Shown in pieces: positions 1 through 9,714 of a stretch of DNA of 36,954 nt. Positions within the stretch are counted from its first letter, which is position 1. The number at the start of each line of letters is the position of its first letter. The stretch comes from Chrysosporum bergii ANA360D (GTDB lineage: Bacteria > Cyanobacteriota > Cyanobacteriia > Cyanobacteriales > Nostocaceae), in assembly GCF_029891735.1 (NCBI RefSeq), contig NZ_JANQDH010000071.1:1-36954 (forward strand), written 5' to 3'. The notes beneath the pieces are model-generated. The model was not told the DNA's origin and did no database searches. It saw nothing but the letters and a program-made list of their open reading frames with translations. A program made the translations under genes and the position numbers.

Positions 1-108
1 TCCCTGATAGAGGCAATTTACACATTGAATTTTGACCAGTTAGACCTACTAGGTGAGGCGCTGTTGGATTTTACTTCTGTTGCTGATTTGCGGCGATGGT
101 TAGGGTAA
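1..108 (+). CDS. C-terminal end of a DUF4351-containing protein (partial, runs off the left edge)
   Basis: The first 35 codons of the window are open and end at TAA. They read as a leucine-rich, acidic tail with the pattern LNFDQLDLLGEALLDF, then TSVADLRRWLG. This closely resembles the DUF4351 domain that ends many cyanobacterial Rpn/PD-(D/E)XK transposase-like proteins, where LEALGEALLDF is followed by a short W-L ending. Only the tail is visible, so the catalytic domain and whether the gene is intact cannot be judged. Recognition is from the motif pattern alone. Confidence 0.65.
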   Translation, partial: SLIEAIYTLNFDQLDLLGEALLDFTSVADLRRWLG

Positions 109-134
109 TTTACCCGAATGAGAGGATAGATTAA

Positions 135-242
135 CTACAAACCTGTCTTCACATTCCATATGTTGATGGTGTTGTCTAGACTCCCACCGGCTAAAGTTTG
201 ACCATCAGCGCTGTATGCTACTGAAAAAACCGAGTCAGATTT
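135..242 (-). pseudogene. Tail of a WD40-repeat protein (5'-truncated remnant)
   Basis: On the minus strand about 35 codons read SVAYSADGQTLAGGSLDNTI followed by NIWNVKTG and a TAG stop. That is one nearly complete WD40 blade: the S-ADGQ-LA-GS-D-TI-W pattern is diagnostic. No start codon or further blades lie upstream, because the frame runs straight into the 3' end of hsdR in a different frame. The simplest reading is that the RM locus, or a deletion linked to it, removed the rest of a WD40 gene. A single-blade fragment has no expected function. Confidence 0.7.
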
Positions 243-249
243 CCTTACC

Positions 250-3200
250 TCAAGATTGACCCTCTTGTAAAAAAAATTCAGCCTGTTCTAAAACTGTAGA
301 AGTTGCTTTATCACATTTATCTGGGGGATAACCATACTTTTTCAATAACCTTTTAACTATCACTCGTAATTTAGCCCTGACATTTTCTTTCACTGTCCAA
401 TCAATGGTTAAATTAGCACGAATCGCTTTCACCAAATCACGAGCGATCGCTTTGAGGGTATCATCTCCTAAAATCATCACTGCACTATCATTCACCTCCA
501 AAGCATCATAAAAAGCTGTTTCATCTTCAGTTAGTCCCAAGTCTTCACCCCGTCTTTGTCCCTCCCGCATGGCTTTGGCGAGTTCAATTAGTTCATTGAT
601 GACTTGGGCTGTTTCAATGGCACGATTTTGATATCTTTTGATGGTATTTTCTAACATTTCTCGGAAGGAACGAGCTTGAATTAAGTTCTTGCGAAAACTG
701 ATTTTGATTTGTTCATTAATTAATTTTTGTAAGGTTTCTAATGCCACGTTACGATAGGGTAAACCCCGCACTTCTTCTAAAAATTCATCGGAGAGGATAG
801 CGATATTTGGTTTATTTAATCCTGCGGATGTAAAGATATCTATTACTTGTTCACTGGCGATCGCTTTAGAAACTATCTGTCTTACTGCTGCATCTATATC
901 TTCTGGGCTTTTCCCGTCACCAGTGGTATATTTTACCATTGCTGCTTTGATAGCTTGGAAAAATCCGATTTCATCTCGAATAGCGATTCCTTCGTCGGTA
1001 CTGCTAACTAAAGCAAAAGCTTTGGATAGTTCACCTACTGCTTTAATATAACGTTGTTTACCATCTTCTAATCCTAAGATATGATTGAGGGCAGCAGGAA
1101 TGATTGATACTCTTTCTGTGGGTTTACCTGTAAAGAATTTTTGATAGTTAAAATTGTGATACATAGCTTTGACAATTTCGTATTTCTCCTGCATAATTAC
1201 TAGGGCAATACTGGTGTCAATGCCTGTTTCCCCTCTATCTCTTTCTGTGTAATCCTTGAGTGCATCTTTGAGTTGTTCAGCAATGCCTAAATAGTCAACT
1301 ATTAACCCCCCTGGTTTATCTTTGAAGACACGATTTACCCTGGCTATAGCTTGCATTAAATTGTGTCCCTGCATGGGTTTATCTACATATAAAGTATGCA
1401 GACTGGGGGCATCAAATCCTGTTAGCCACATATCCCGAACTATGACTATTTTAAAGGGGTCATCGGCTTTTTTGAAGCGTTTAGCTAATTCTTTCCGGGC
1501 TTTTTTACTGCGGATGTGAGGCTGCATTTTTTTGTCATCAGCAGCAGAACCAGTCATGACAACTTTGATAACTCCTTGGTTATCATCTTCACTGTGCCAT
1601 TCTGGTTTAATTTGAATGATAGCATGGTACAAGTCAGCACAGATACGGCGACTCATACAGACGATCATGGCTTTACCGTCTCTCAGTTCTGGTGCTGCGG
1701 TGCGATTTTCAAAATGTTCAACAATATCTTTAGCAATTTGATTAATTCTTTTTTCTGCACCAACTAAGGCTTCTAATCTTGCCCATTTACTTTTAAGTTT
1801 TTCTTTGGTAGTGAGTTCTTGGTCTTCGGTAATTTCTTCAAATTCAGGGTCAATGTTTGGGCGTTCTGAGGGTTCTAAATCGAGTTTTGCTAATCGCGTT
1901 TCATAGTATATTTTGACTGTAGCTTCATCTTCTACTGCCCTTTGAATGTCGTAAATATCAATGTAATCTCCAAATAAAGCAGTGGTATTTTTATCAGTTT
2001 GGGCAATGGGTGTACCTGTAAATCCCACAAAGGAAGCGTGAGGGATAGCGTCTCTTAAATATTTTGCGTAACCATATTTAATATAAGCCTCGTCATCTTT
2101 TTGTACAACTTTGGCTTTTAATCCGTATTGGCTTCTGTGTGCTTCATCTGCTATGAGAACTATATTATGTCGGGGGGAAAGTTCCTCATATTCGTTACCT
2201 GTTTCTGGGGCGAATTTTTGGATGGTGGTAAATACAATTCCCCCTGCTGCTACTTGGAGTAATTCTTTTAAATTTTCCCTGTTTTCTGCTTGTACAGGGT
2301 TTTGTCTTAATAAGTCAACGCAGGATGAAAAGGTGGTAAATAGTTGATCATCTAAATCATTTCTATCTGTTAAAATTACCAAAGTGGGATTTTCCATTTC
2401 TGGTTGTTGTATCAGTTTCCCACTATAAAATGCCATTGTTAAACTTTTACCGCTACCTTGGGTATGCCAGACTACACCCACTTTTGTATCTCCATCTGTG
2501 CGGGTGGCTTTGATAGTAGAGGTAATGGCTTTATTCACAGCATGATATTGGTGATACCCTGCCATTTTTTTAATAATTGTATCTTGGTCAACTTCAAAAA
2601 CAATGAAGTATTGGATAATATCTAGTATAGTAGTTTGATTAAATATACCTTTAATAATTGTTTCTAATTCTGCTTGTCCTTGAGGAATAATATTTTCACC
2701 ATCAATAGTACGCCAAGGCATGAAACGTTCCCAGTCTGCGGTTAATGTGCCGACTCTGGCTTTAATACCATCGGAAATGACGAGAATTTCGTTATAGGGA
2801 AATAAGCAGGAAATATCGTTTTTATAGGTTTGTAGTTGGTTGAATGCACCTTTTATTGTAGCGTTTTCATCTGCGGCGTTTTTGAGTTCAATTACGGCGA
2901 TGGGTAAGCCATTGATGAAGATAACTACATCAGGAATACGGGCGGTTTTACCTGTTTCTTTGACACGAAATTGATTAACTACTAACCAGTCGTTATTATC
3001 AATTTTATTAAAATCAATTAGTTGGACTTTTTTGTATTGGGTTTGTCCATTTTGTTGATATTCAACATCTACCCCATCTGTTAAGTATTTATGAAAGCGG
3101 CGATTGTTTTCATAAAGTATTGGGGTTTCGGTGCGGGTGATTTTTTTGATTGCGTCTTGGATGGCGTGAAAGGGAATATGGGGGTTGATGGTTTGTAAGG

Positions 3201-3360
3201 CATTTTGTAAGCGGTTGATGAGGATAACTTCGTTATATTCTTGGCGTTCTGTTTGGGGGGTATCGGGGGCGATTTCTACACCATTTAAAGTGGTGTAGCC
3301 TAGTTCTGATAGCCAGTCTAGGGTTGCTTGTTCAATAATTGATTCGGTGAATTTGTTCAT
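250..3360 (-). CDS. hsdR: Type I restriction endonuclease subunit R (HsdR)
   Basis: This is the motor and nuclease subunit of a type I restriction-modification complex. It translocates DNA using ATP and cuts unmodified DNA at a distance. The 1036 residues match the family's usual length. A PD-(D/E)XK nuclease lies near the N-terminus: RIPD (D144), IELK (E158, K160) and a QxxxY motif (Q175, Y179). The superfamily 2 helicase follows: Walker A QGSGKS at 301-306, DEAH at 405-408, TGTP at 448-451, then a second RecA-like domain with LTGFDAP and QAIARVNR. The remaining C-terminus is helical, as in subunits that bind the methylase core. It is the last gene of the locus and starts 15 bases after the HEPN-like gene. 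All key residues are present, so it should be active. Confidence 0.96.
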   Translation of the reverse strand: MNKFTESIIEQATLDWLSELGYTTLNGVEIAPDTPQTERQEYNEVILINRLQNALQTINPHIPFHAIQDAIKKITRTETPILYENNRRFHKYLTDGVDVEYQQNGQTQYKKVQLIDFNKIDNNDWLVVNQFRVKETGKTARIPDVVIFINGLPIAVIELKNAADENATIKGAFNQLQTYKNDISCLFPYNEILVISDGIKARVGTLTADWERFMPWRTIDGENIIPQGQAELETIIKGIFNQTTILDIIQYFIVFEVDQDTIIKKMAGYHQYHAVNKAITSTIKATRTDGDTKVGVVWHTQGSGKSLTMAFYSGKLIQQPEMENPTLVILTDRNDLDDQLFTTFSSCVDLLRQNPVQAENRENLKELLQVAAGGIVFTTIQKFAPETGNEYEELSPRHNIVLIADEAHRSQYGLKAKVVQKDDEAYIKYGYAKYLRDAIPHASFVGFTGTPIAQTDKNTTALFGDYIDIYDIQRAVEDEATVKIYYETRLAKLDLEPSERPNIDPEFEEITEDQELTTKEKLKSKWARLEALVGAEKRINQIAKDIVEHFENRTAAPELRDGKAMIVCMSRRICADLYHAIIQIKPEWHSEDDNQGVIKVVMTGSAADDKKMQPHIRSKKARKELAKRFKKADDPFKIVIVRDMWLTGFDAPSLHTLYVDKPMQGHNLMQAIARVNRVFKDKPGGLIVDYLGIAEQLKDALKDYTERDRGETGIDTSIALVIMQEKYEIVKAMYHNFNYQKFFTGKPTERVSIIPAALNHILGLEDGKQRYIKAVGELSKAFALVSSTDEGIAIRDEIGFFQAIKAAMVKYTTGDGKSPEDIDAAVRQIVSKAIASEQVIDIFTSAGLNKPNIAILSDEFLEEVRGLPYRNVALETLQKLINEQIKISFRKNLIQARSFREMLENTIKRYQNRAIETAQVINELIELAKAMREGQRRGEDLGLTEDETAFYDALEVNDSAVMILGDDTLKAIARDLVKAIRANLTIDWTVKENVRAKLRVIVKRLLKKYGYPPDKCDKATSTVLEQAEFFLQEGQS

Positions 3361-3375
3361 AGCAAAATTACACCT

Positions 3376-4104
3376 TTAAGCCATATAATTTGCTAAGAAA
3401 CTACCAATACCCTTGATCATTAACTCGACATCTGAACGAGTAAATTGTTCAAATTCTCCATGTGCTGCTTGATTACGAATATCTGCCCAAGCTCTTAACT
3501 GTTTAGCTGTTAATTCATTGAAAACACCTGCTTTTTTGAGGTCATCAATAAGTGGATTTAAAGTTAGGGGTGAACCTTTAGCATTAATTGTTGCTATAGG
3601 AGGGGTTTGTTTATCACACAGGGTTTTTAAGGCCTTTTCTAATACTGCTCCAGATAATACTGCTGCTGGAACATGGTCATATTTACCACTTGTACCTTCC
3701 GCTAATAACTGTTCTGCTTGTCCCATATAATCTGCTGCAATTTCTGATTCAATTTCAATTGCTAAATCTCCTAAAAATCCTTGTTCAAAATCTGATTTAA
3801 TAGCTTTTAGATAGCCTATGGCTCGATTTAATTTGGCTCTATATATCCAATCTACTTTATTTCCTTCATCTGATTGTCTTAGCTCTTCAATTAAATTCCA
3901 ATTGGGGTGATTTGGAGGTAAGATTTTGCTGAACAATGTGATACATTTTGCTTGCAAAGCCATAAAAGGTTGATAATTATTAGTGTAACAACCTAACCCT
4001 TGGGGGTTCGTATTCAAGCTTATTCTATCTATTTCTTCTCCCTCAGTAATAAGTTCTTCAAAGCGAGATAAATATTTATTAAGAAGATTTGTTGGTAAAG
4101 TCAT
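3376..4104 (-). CDS. HEPN/DUF4145-like protein embedded in the type I RM operon
   Basis: This 242-residue protein has no signal peptide or membrane segment. Its C-terminal third looks like a HEPN/DUF4145-type helical domain: VPAAVLSGAVLEKALKTLC at about 145-163, and RNQAAHG at 210-216, matching the R-x4-6-H signature (R210, H215) of HEPN RNases. Residues 1-110 are not recognised. The ATG shares one base with the hsdS stop (TAATG), so the two are probably translationally coupled, and hsdR begins 15 bases downstream. HEPN proteins in RM loci are thought to act as back-up toxins or accessory factors. Here that role is inference; a structural, non-catalytic HEPN is equally possible. Confidence 0.75.
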   Translation of the reverse strand: MTLPTNLLNKYLSRFEELITEGEEIDRISLNTNPQGLGCYTNNYQPFMALQAKCITLFSKILPPNHPNWNLIEELRQSDEGNKVDWIYRAKLNRAIGYLKAIKSDFEQGFLGDLAIEIESEIAADYMGQAEQLLAEGTSGKYDHVPAAVLSGAVLEKALKTLCDKQTPPIATINAKGSPLTLNPLIDDLKKAGVFNELTAKQLRAWADIRNQAAHGEFEQFTRSDVELMIKGIGSFLANYMA

Positions 4105-5339
4105 TATGCTACAGACTCCAATAATTTTTCTGCTTGTTTAACTCGAATTTCTCCTGACATCAATTTTGGTAATAGAGTGTCTCGGAGAGTAGCGAGTGAA
4201 TGAGATTCTTGTAAATTATTAACAATCATCTGATACAGCCTTTCAACTTGTTTAATAAAAACATCTAAAATTTTAATATCTGGTATAACTAATTCAATAG
4301 GACGAAAATTAGATTTACTAATTTCCAGAAAAGTTGTTCCGTTAGCTCGTCCTATAATAGTTTCTATATTTTCTCTAGTCCAATTCAAAATATAGTAATT
4401 CGGTAAACCTTTATCACATATCATTCCAATATATCCTTGATTAATAGCTACTGGAATTTCTGAAATAGCAAGATAACCTATAGGAGCGCGTGAAGATAGT
4501 AAAAGAGTTCCTTTAGGTAATAATCCAGAACTAATTTGTTTTAATCCAAGTTCAGTAATTTTTCTTTCAGTATTGAGTAGTACAGGACTTGATAATGATG
4601 ATAAATCTTTGGGAGTTGTCCAATGAATAGTTCCACCTTCCCAATAATCAGGATTTTTTGTGCTTGGAGTGCTACCACCAACAATTTTCACTGATTCACC
4701 AATAGTAGCAACCTTCCAACCCTTGGGAATTAAACCCAAAGACGACTCCTCAAAATCATTAGGGAATAGATCCGCCGTTGCTGCATCCATACCTGCGGGT
4801 TGTCTCCCTTCCATCTTGGCGCGTACTGGATCAAAATCCACAAACCACGACTTAAAAATCTCCCTGGCCATTGCTTCTAGGGTTTCGTTCATCTGTCGGT
4901 TCAGTTCGATTTTGTCATCCAGTGTTCCCAGAATGTGTGCGATCGCTTTTTGTTCAGCAAGTGGGGGAAGTTTGACAGATAAAAAATAAAAATCCTGACG
5001 ACTTGTAGAAGGAATAGCTGAACCGCTATCCATTCCATTAATATCCTGAGTTAAGAGATTGTAATAAGCCCATTTTAAATCAATATCAACTTTAGGCTCT
5101 AAATAAAATGCCGTATCTATTACCCAAAAAGGCTTGTCTGAATAATGAACTCCTCTATAAGCTCCTTTTCTACCAATAATTACACTAGGATGATTACATA
5201 AAGCCTTTTTACTTTGTCCAATTTTTCCATTAGTTCCAAAAACTGGGTATTCACCAATATTATCTGCATAATTAGGACAGGGTTTACCATATTCAAGCGT
5301 TACTAATTCCCCCCAATATAAATCTTTCCAATTATTCAT
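4104..5339 (-). CDS. hsdS: Type I restriction-modification specificity subunit (HsdS)
   Basis: This is the DNA-recognition subunit. It sets the bipartite target for methylation by HsdM and cleavage by HsdR. The 411-residue protein has the classical two-half design. Target recognition domain 1 is at about 1-125, followed by a conserved helical spacer with PPLAEQKAIAHILGTLDDKI at about 125-144 and SWFVDFDPVRAKMEG. Target recognition domain 2 starts near GLIPKGWKV at about 202 and ends around 375, followed by a second, shorter helical region (LRDTLLPKLMSGEI). The two recognition domains are clearly different, so an asymmetric site is expected; its sequence cannot be predicted here. The stop overlaps the next gene's ATG by one base. 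The 176 bases upstream are A+T-rich and carry a heptamer repeat. Confidence 0.95.
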   Translation of the reverse strand: MNNWKDLYWGELVTLEYGKPCPNYADNIGEYPVFGTNGKIGQSKKALCNHPSVIIGRKGAYRGVHYSDKPFWVIDTAFYLEPKVDIDLKWAYYNLLTQDINGMDSGSAIPSTSRQDFYFLSVKLPPLAEQKAIAHILGTLDDKIELNRQMNETLEAMAREIFKSWFVDFDPVRAKMEGRQPAGMDAATADLFPNDFEESSLGLIPKGWKVATIGESVKIVGGSTPSTKNPDYWEGGTIHWTTPKDLSSLSSPVLLNTERKITELGLKQISSGLLPKGTLLLSSRAPIGYLAISEIPVAINQGYIGMICDKGLPNYYILNWTRENIETIIGRANGTTFLEISKSNFRPIELVIPDIKILDVFIKQVERLYQMIVNNLQESHSLATLRDTLLPKLMSGEIRVKQAEKLLESVA

Positions 5340-5487
5340 AATCTTAATATTAACCTCTCTTATTATTATTAATTCATTATCTAAAAATTTCCATTAATAA
5401 ACTCTTTAATATTTTACCTTATATAGCAACTTAAAAAGTATTAAGAAAAAGAAAAAATGCTAAAACTAATTCACATAAAACGTCTCA

Positions 5488-5515
5488 ATTTTTGAATTTT
5501 GACTTTTGATTTTTG
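5488..5515. repeat. Heptanucleotide STRR array (4 units)
   Basis: Four contiguous 7-base units on the plus strand read ATTTTTG, AATTTTG, ACTTTTG and ATTTTTG, ending exactly where the stop codon of the DUF1016 gene begins (5516). Short tandemly repeated heptamers are a known trait of filamentous cyanobacteria. The rest of the spacer to hsdS (5340-5487) is A+T-rich, with no gene seen. Confidence 0.6.
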
Positions 5516-6562
5516 CTATAACTCCTCCTCAGCCTCCACATTTACCGCTTCTAATTCAGCTTCCAACTGTTCAATAGTCGGTAAACTCTCCTGCAACCTC
5601 TCCGGTAATTCCTCCCGCAATTGATAAGTAGAAACCCCAATAGGCTTATTCATATCTCGCAAAGAATATTCAACAATCTTTTGCTTTTTATACTTACATA
5701 AAATAATCCCAATAGTTGGCATATCATCCCGGTGTTTTAGCAACTCATCCACAGCCGAAACATAAAAACTCATCTTCCCTGAAAACTCAGGTTTAAATTC
5801 TTCCACCTTCAAATCAATCACCACAAAACACCGTAAACGTAAATGATAAAATAATAAATCTAAATAAAAATCTTCCCCTTCCACCTCCAAATGATACTGA
5901 CTACCCACAAACGCAAAACCTACCCCCAATTCCAATAAAAAATCGCGGATACGTTCTATCAAAGCTTTCTCTAACTCTCGCTCCTGTGCCTCCTTCCCTA
6001 AATTAATAAAATCAAAATTATAAGGGTCTTTAAATAACTGTTGAGCCAGTTCTGATTGGGGATTTGGTAATGTGCGAGAAAAATTAGTATCAGCCTTACC
6101 TTGTCTTTTATATAGTCCACTTTCTATCTGATGGACTAATACATTGCGACTCCATCCTTGCTCAATAGTTTGTCTTGCATACCACAGACGTTCCTCTGGT
6201 GATTTCACCTTTTCTATTAAGGTAATATTGTGATACCAAGTAATTTGTGCAAGCACCTCTTGCACAAATTCAAAATCAGGGTAAGTTTCCGCAAAACTCC
6301 GCATATATTTAAGATTGCGGGATGAAAAACCCTTCATTTCAGGAAAGGCTTTTTGTAAATCAGATGCTAAATTATTAATAACTTTAGCACCCCATCCTTG
6401 GTGCTGTTGACGATGTAAAATATCCCGTCCAATTTGCCAATAAAGTAATACTAATTCCCGGTTAATAGCAATTACAGCGCGGATTTGAGCATTGCGGATA
6501 GGTTCTTTTAATTCCCCCACAAATTGCTGATAATCATCTGGATTTGATAAACTATCCACCAT
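5516..6562 (-). CDS. DUF1016 / YhcG-type PD-(D/E)XK nuclease family protein
   Basis: The 348 residues have the two-part layout of the YhcG family. An N-terminal DUF1016 helical domain (about 10-165) contains [27 protein letters not shown] and [15 protein letters not shown]-terminal PD-(D/E)XK nuclease-like domain (about 170-335) has FYLDLLFYH with D235 and VVIDLK with D250 and K252. The C-terminus is very acidic. Family members often sit within or next to type I RM loci, which is exactly the case here: the ATG overlaps the hsdM stop by 11 bases and hsdS follows. The catalytic residues appear intact. Its molecular role in RM systems is not settled; accessory restriction, repair or mobile-element functions have been proposed. 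Family assignment is firm, function is not. Confidence 0.92.
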   Translation of the reverse strand: MVDSLSNPDDYQQFVGELKEPIRNAQIRAVIAINRELVLLYWQIGRDILHRQQHQGWGAKVINNLASDLQKAFPEMKGFSSRNLKYMRSFAETYPDFEFVQEVLAQITWYHNITLIEKVKSPEERLWYARQTIEQGWSRNVLVHQIESGLYKRQGKADTNFSRTLPNPQSELAQQLFKDPYNFDFINLGKEAQERELEKALIERIRDFLLELGVGFAFVGSQYHLEVEGEDFYLDLLFYHLRLRCFVVIDLKVEEFKPEFSGKMSFYVSAVDELLKHRDDMPTIGIILCKYKKQKIVEYSLRDMNKPIGVSTYQLREELPERLQESLPTIEQLEAELEAVNVEAEEEL

Positions 6563-8102
6563 AGCCCAACCCCCGCAGATTCTCCCGAATCATTGCTTCT
6601 AATTTAGCACTTTCGGTAAATTGTTGATCTAATTTCGCCGTTAGATGTAACATCTTTTCATCAAAAGATTCATCATCATCTTCTATTTCTTCTGCTCCTA
6701 CATATCGTCCTGGAGTTAATACATAACCATGTCCTTTTATTTCTTCAAAACTGGCACTTTTACAAAAACCAGGAACATCTACATATTCTTCCTTACCACT
6801 ACCCCGCCAATTATGATAAGTTTGGGCAATGCGTTTAATTTCCTCCTCTGTTAAATCCCGATGTACCCTATCAATTAAAAAACCTAATTTCCGGGCATCA
6901 ATAAATAATGTTTCACCCCGGCGATTACGGAATTTACCACCGGATTTATTAGGAGTCAAAAACCATAAACAAGCGGGAATTTGGGTATTATAAAATAATT
7001 GTCCTGGTAGTGCCACCATGCAATCAACTAAATCTGCTTCAATTAAAGATTTTCTAATCTCTCCTTCCCCAGATTGATTAGAACTCATAGAACCATTAGC
7101 TAATACAAACCCAGCATAACCAAGAGGGGCTAAATGACTAATGATATGTTGAATCCAGGCATAGTTAGCATTACCAGCCGAGGGTGTGCCATAAAGCCAA
7201 CGTCCATCTTCTTGTAATGCTTCCCCTCGCCAATCACTCATATTAAAAGGAGGATTTGCTATGATATAATCTGCTCTTAAATCTTTGTGTAAATCACTGC
7301 GGAAAGTATCAGCATTTTGTAAACCAATATTGCCTTCAATTCCCCGGATAGCTAAATTCATTTTGCACAGCTTCCAAGTTGTGGGATTAGATTCTTGTCC
7401 ATAAATAGAAATATCCCCAACTTTGCCACCGTGAGATTCTACAAACTTCTCAGATTGAACAAACATTCCCCCAGAACCACAACAAGGATCATAGACTCGT
7501 CCTTTGTAGGGTTCTAACATTTCTACTAACAATTGCACCACACAACGTGGGGTGTAAAACTGTCCCCCTTTCTTCCCTTCTGCACTGGCGAATTGTCCTA
7601 AAAAATATTCATAAACTCTACCTAAAATATCTTTAGAGCGACTTTCCGCGTCTCCTAAACCAATAGTGCTAATTAAGTCTATTACTTCCCCCAGTAAGCG
7701 TTTATCTAGGGAGGGTTTACCATATTCCTTGGGTAATACACCTTTGAGAGAGGGATTTTCTTTTTCTATGGCCTCCATCCCCTCATCAATTAACTGCCCA
7801 ATCGTTGGGGTTTTAGCGTTACTCTGGAAATGTAACCAGCGTGCTGCTGGGGGGACGTAAAAAATATTTTCTGCTTTGTACTCGTCCCTGTCTTCTGGAT
7901 CTGCGTATTCATCCTGAGTTAATTTCTGGTAGATTTCGTTAAAAGCATCAGAAATATATTTAAGGAAGATTAGCCCTAAGACAACGTGCTTATATTCAGC
8001 AGCATCTAAGTGACCACGCAATTTATCGGCAGCTTGCCATAATTTCTCTTCAAAACCCAATTTAGTGCTACTGCTGTTTGCTGTAGTCTGTTTCTTTGGC
8101 AC
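6552..8102 (-). CDS. hsdM: Type I restriction-modification methyltransferase subunit (HsdM)
   Basis: This is the N6-adenine methyltransferase subunit. With HsdS it protects host DNA, and it forms the core of the restriction complex. The 516-residue protein carries an N-terminal helical HsdM_N domain (about 15-150), the AdoMet-binding motif [10 protein letters not shown] (205-214) and the catalytic NPPF (283-286) in the order expected of gamma-class N6 methylases. QFYTPRCVV precedes motif I, as usual. The start is GTG at 8102, with a GGAG ribosome-binding site at 8110-8113 (7-base spacing). It is the first gene of the locus and overlaps the DUF1016 gene by 11 bases. An upstream tandem TAGCATTATA repeat (8157-8176) lies in the probable promoter. 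Confidence 0.96.
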   Translation of the reverse strand: MPKKQTTANSSSTKLGFEEKLWQAADKLRGHLDAAEYKHVVLGLIFLKYISDAFNEIYQKLTQDEYADPEDRDEYKAENIFYVPPAARWLHFQSNAKTPTIGQLIDEGMEAIEKENPSLKGVLPKEYGKPSLDKRLLGEVIDLISTIGLGDAESRSKDILGRVYEYFLGQFASAEGKKGGQFYTPRCVVQLLVEMLEPYKGRVYDPCCGSGGMFVQSEKFVESHGGKVGDISIYGQESNPTTWKLCKMNLAIRGIEGNIGLQNADTFRSDLHKDLRADYIIANPPFNMSDWRGEALQEDGRWLYGTPSAGNANYAWIQHIISHLAPLGYAGFVLANGSMSSNQSGEGEIRKSLIEADLVDCMVALPGQLFYNTQIPACLWFLTPNKSGGKFRNRRGETLFIDARKLGFLIDRVHRDLTEEEIKRIAQTYHNWRGSGKEEYVDVPGFCKSASFEEIKGHGYVLTPGRYVGAEEIEDDDESFDEKMLHLTAKLDQQFTESAKLEAMIRENLRGLGYGG

Positions 8103-8109
8103 TTAGATA

Positions 8110-8113
8110 CTCC
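8110..8113 (-). promoter_or_regulatory. Ribosome-binding site that decides the hsdM GTG start
   Basis: The minus strand reads CCGGAGTATCTAAGTG: a GGAG core 7 bases before GTG. No ATG lies nearby in frame, so this site supports the non-ATG start of hsdM. Confidence 0.65.
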
Positions 8114-8156
8114 GGTAATTTGTTAATTCTATGTTAAAAATAACGTGAACTGTCAT

Positions 8157-8176
8157 TAGCATTATATAGCATTATA
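8157..8176. repeat. Tandem 10-bp direct repeat in the hsd promoter region
   Basis: TAGCATTATA occurs twice back to back, 55 bases upstream of hsdM. Direct repeats in this position could be operator half-sites for an RM control protein, but no controller gene is visible in the window. It could also be simple A+T-rich repetition. Confidence 0.4.
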
Positions 8177-8233
8177 AAAGACTGGTGTAGTTGATAACAA
8201 TAGTTTTTAGGTAATTTATAAAAATAATTTTAT

Positions 8234-8320
8234 TTATGTGACAACCCTCTGACCATCTCGAGTACAGGCTAAGGTAGTCGGTACACCTTGACTTTTTCCA
8301 CAGTAAAAGCTCCCCCCCTG
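8234..8320 (-). pseudogene. Fragment resembling a COP23-domain protein
   Basis: An open stretch on the minus strand reads SFYCGKSQGVPTTLACTRDG, then QRVVT and TAA. The pattern F-x-C-G-x-S-x-GVP-T-A matches the start of the COP23 domain seen in cyanobacterial secreted proteins. No start codon or signal peptide is visible and the domain is cut after about 25 residues. It lies in the 485-base interval between hsdM and the EamA gene. The assignment rests on a short motif. Confidence 0.4.
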
Positions 8321-8338
8321 GCGTAGGCGGGTTGATGA

Positions 8339-8494
8339 GTGGTAGTGGTGGCTAGTGTAGTTAAGGAAGCTACTACTATAGAGGGCGATCGCGCCTACAT
8401 AGTCAACTATACAGCCGAAATTGACAAATATAACCGCTTTTTACCAATAGTTCAGGACATGGTTCAATCCTTGAAAGTATTTAAGGATACATAG
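8339..8494 (+). pseudogene. C-terminal remnant of a PsbP-like / kinase-tail domain protein
   Basis: Fifty-one codons without a start codon end at TAG (8492-8494). The readable part is EGDRAYIVNYTAEIDKYN, then RFLPIVQDMVQSLKVF. Cyanobacterial PsbP-like domains, including those appended to Ser/Thr kinases, end in the same way: a Y-x-V-x-Y-T strand, then Y-x-x-F-L-P-x-x-Q-x-M-x-x-S helix. The frame closes upstream at a TGA (8336-8338), so only the tail survives. A HIP1 site lies within it. Together with the neighbouring COP23-like piece it shows that this interval is decayed coding sequence. Confidence 0.5.
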
Positions 8495-8587
8495 TATTAA
8501 ATGTCTAATTGCCAATGACTGCACATAATTATGTAAAATTAGGTAAAGTAATTTGAAAATTTGTTAAATCAAGGCATTAGCTAACCT

Positions 8588-9604
8588 ATGCAGCTGAAGC
8601 TCAGTGCATCTAAATCCATCTTTACCTCCTTGACCTTAATCGCTCCTTTTTTCCTGTGGGGAACGGCAATGGTAGCTATGAAAACAGTTATCCCCCACAC
8701 AACCCCCTTTTTTATGGCAGGTTTACGATTGCTACCAGCTGGGGTATTAATTTTGATAGCAGCAGCATTTCTGGGTAAACCCCAACCCCGGGGTTGGTTA
8801 GCATGGCTGTGGATTATTTTATTTGCTTTAGTAGATGGGGCATTATTTCAAGGGTTTTTGGCACAGGGATTAGTGAGAACTAGTGCAGGTTTGGGATCTG
8901 TGATGATTGACTCTCAACCTTTAGCAGTGGCTTTGTTGTCGTTGTGGCTATTTGAAGAACATATTGGTTTGTGGGGATGGCTGGGATTGGTTTTAGGAGT
9001 TCTGGGTATTAGTTTAATTGGTTTACCCGATGAGTGGATTCTTCACTTTTTTGATGGTAATGTCAATGCAAGCATTGGCTATTGGCAAGATTTATTTGCT
9101 AGTGGTGAATGGTTAATGCTGTTAGCCGCTTTTTCCATGGCTGGAGGAACGGTGATGATTCGGTTTGTGTGTAGATATGCTGATCCGGTGACGGCTACAG
9201 GATGGCACATGATTTTGGGTGGATTGCCGTTGTGGGGAATTTCATGGGTAGCGGAATCTCAGCAATGGGAGAATCTTGTGACATCTGAATGGATGGCTTT
9301 GGGTTATGCTACAGTTTTTGGCAGTGCCATAGCCTATGGATTGTTTTTTTACTTTGCTTCCAAGGGTAATCTAACAAGTCTCAGTTCTCTTACCTTTCTA
9401 ACTCCTGTATTTGCTTTATTATTTGGCAATCTGTTCCTCTCGGAAGTTCTTAGTCCTTTGCAGTGGGTGGGGGTGGGACTGACTTTAATTAGCATCTATC
9501 TGATTAACCAGCGCCATAATTTGGGTAAAAAAAATAATCAAGTGAGTGTAGAAGATAAACCCAGACAGGAATCATCTGTTTTAGAAGCATCTGTTCACAA
9601 ATAA
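8588..9604 (+). CDS. EamA/DMT-superfamily inner-membrane transporter
   Basis: This 338-residue, strongly hydrophobic protein has about ten predicted membrane helices arranged as two tandem EamA repeats (about 14-140 and 170-308). The first repeat starts with LIAPFFLWGTAMVAMK, a typical EamA opening. The second contains FGSAIAYGLFFYFASKGNLT and a final V-F-A-L-L-F-G-N-L-F-L-S-E helix, also characteristic. The last 30 residues are a charged cytoplasmic tail. Drug/metabolite transporters of this kind export amino acids or other small metabolites; the substrate cannot be told from sequence. It appears to be a single gene, followed by about 110 bases before the next gene on the same strand. Confidence 0.9.
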   Translation: MQLKLSASKSIFTSLTLIAPFFLWGTAMVAMKTVIPHTTPFFMAGLRLLPAGVLILIAAAFLGKPQPRGWLAWLWIILFALVDGALFQGFLAQGLVRTSAGLGSVMIDSQPLAVALLSLWLFEEHIGLWGWLGLVLGVLGISLIGLPDEWILHFFDGNVNASIGYWQDLFASGEWLMLLAAFSMAGGTVMIRFVCRYADPVTATGWHMILGGLPLWGISWVAESQQWENLVTSEWMALGYATVFGSAIAYGLFFYFASKGNLTSLSSLTFLTPVFALLFGNLFLSEVLSPLQWVGVGLTLISIYLINQRHNLGKKNNQVSVEDKPRQESSVLEASVHK

Positions 9605-9714
9605 ATTAATAATTCTCATGTCTTGTCTGTTGCTTCTAAAGTTAACATTTCGGCATCTTCGGGTTATGGTGGAATGTGTAACTCAACTACCACATTCAGG
9701 GTGAAACTGACAAT

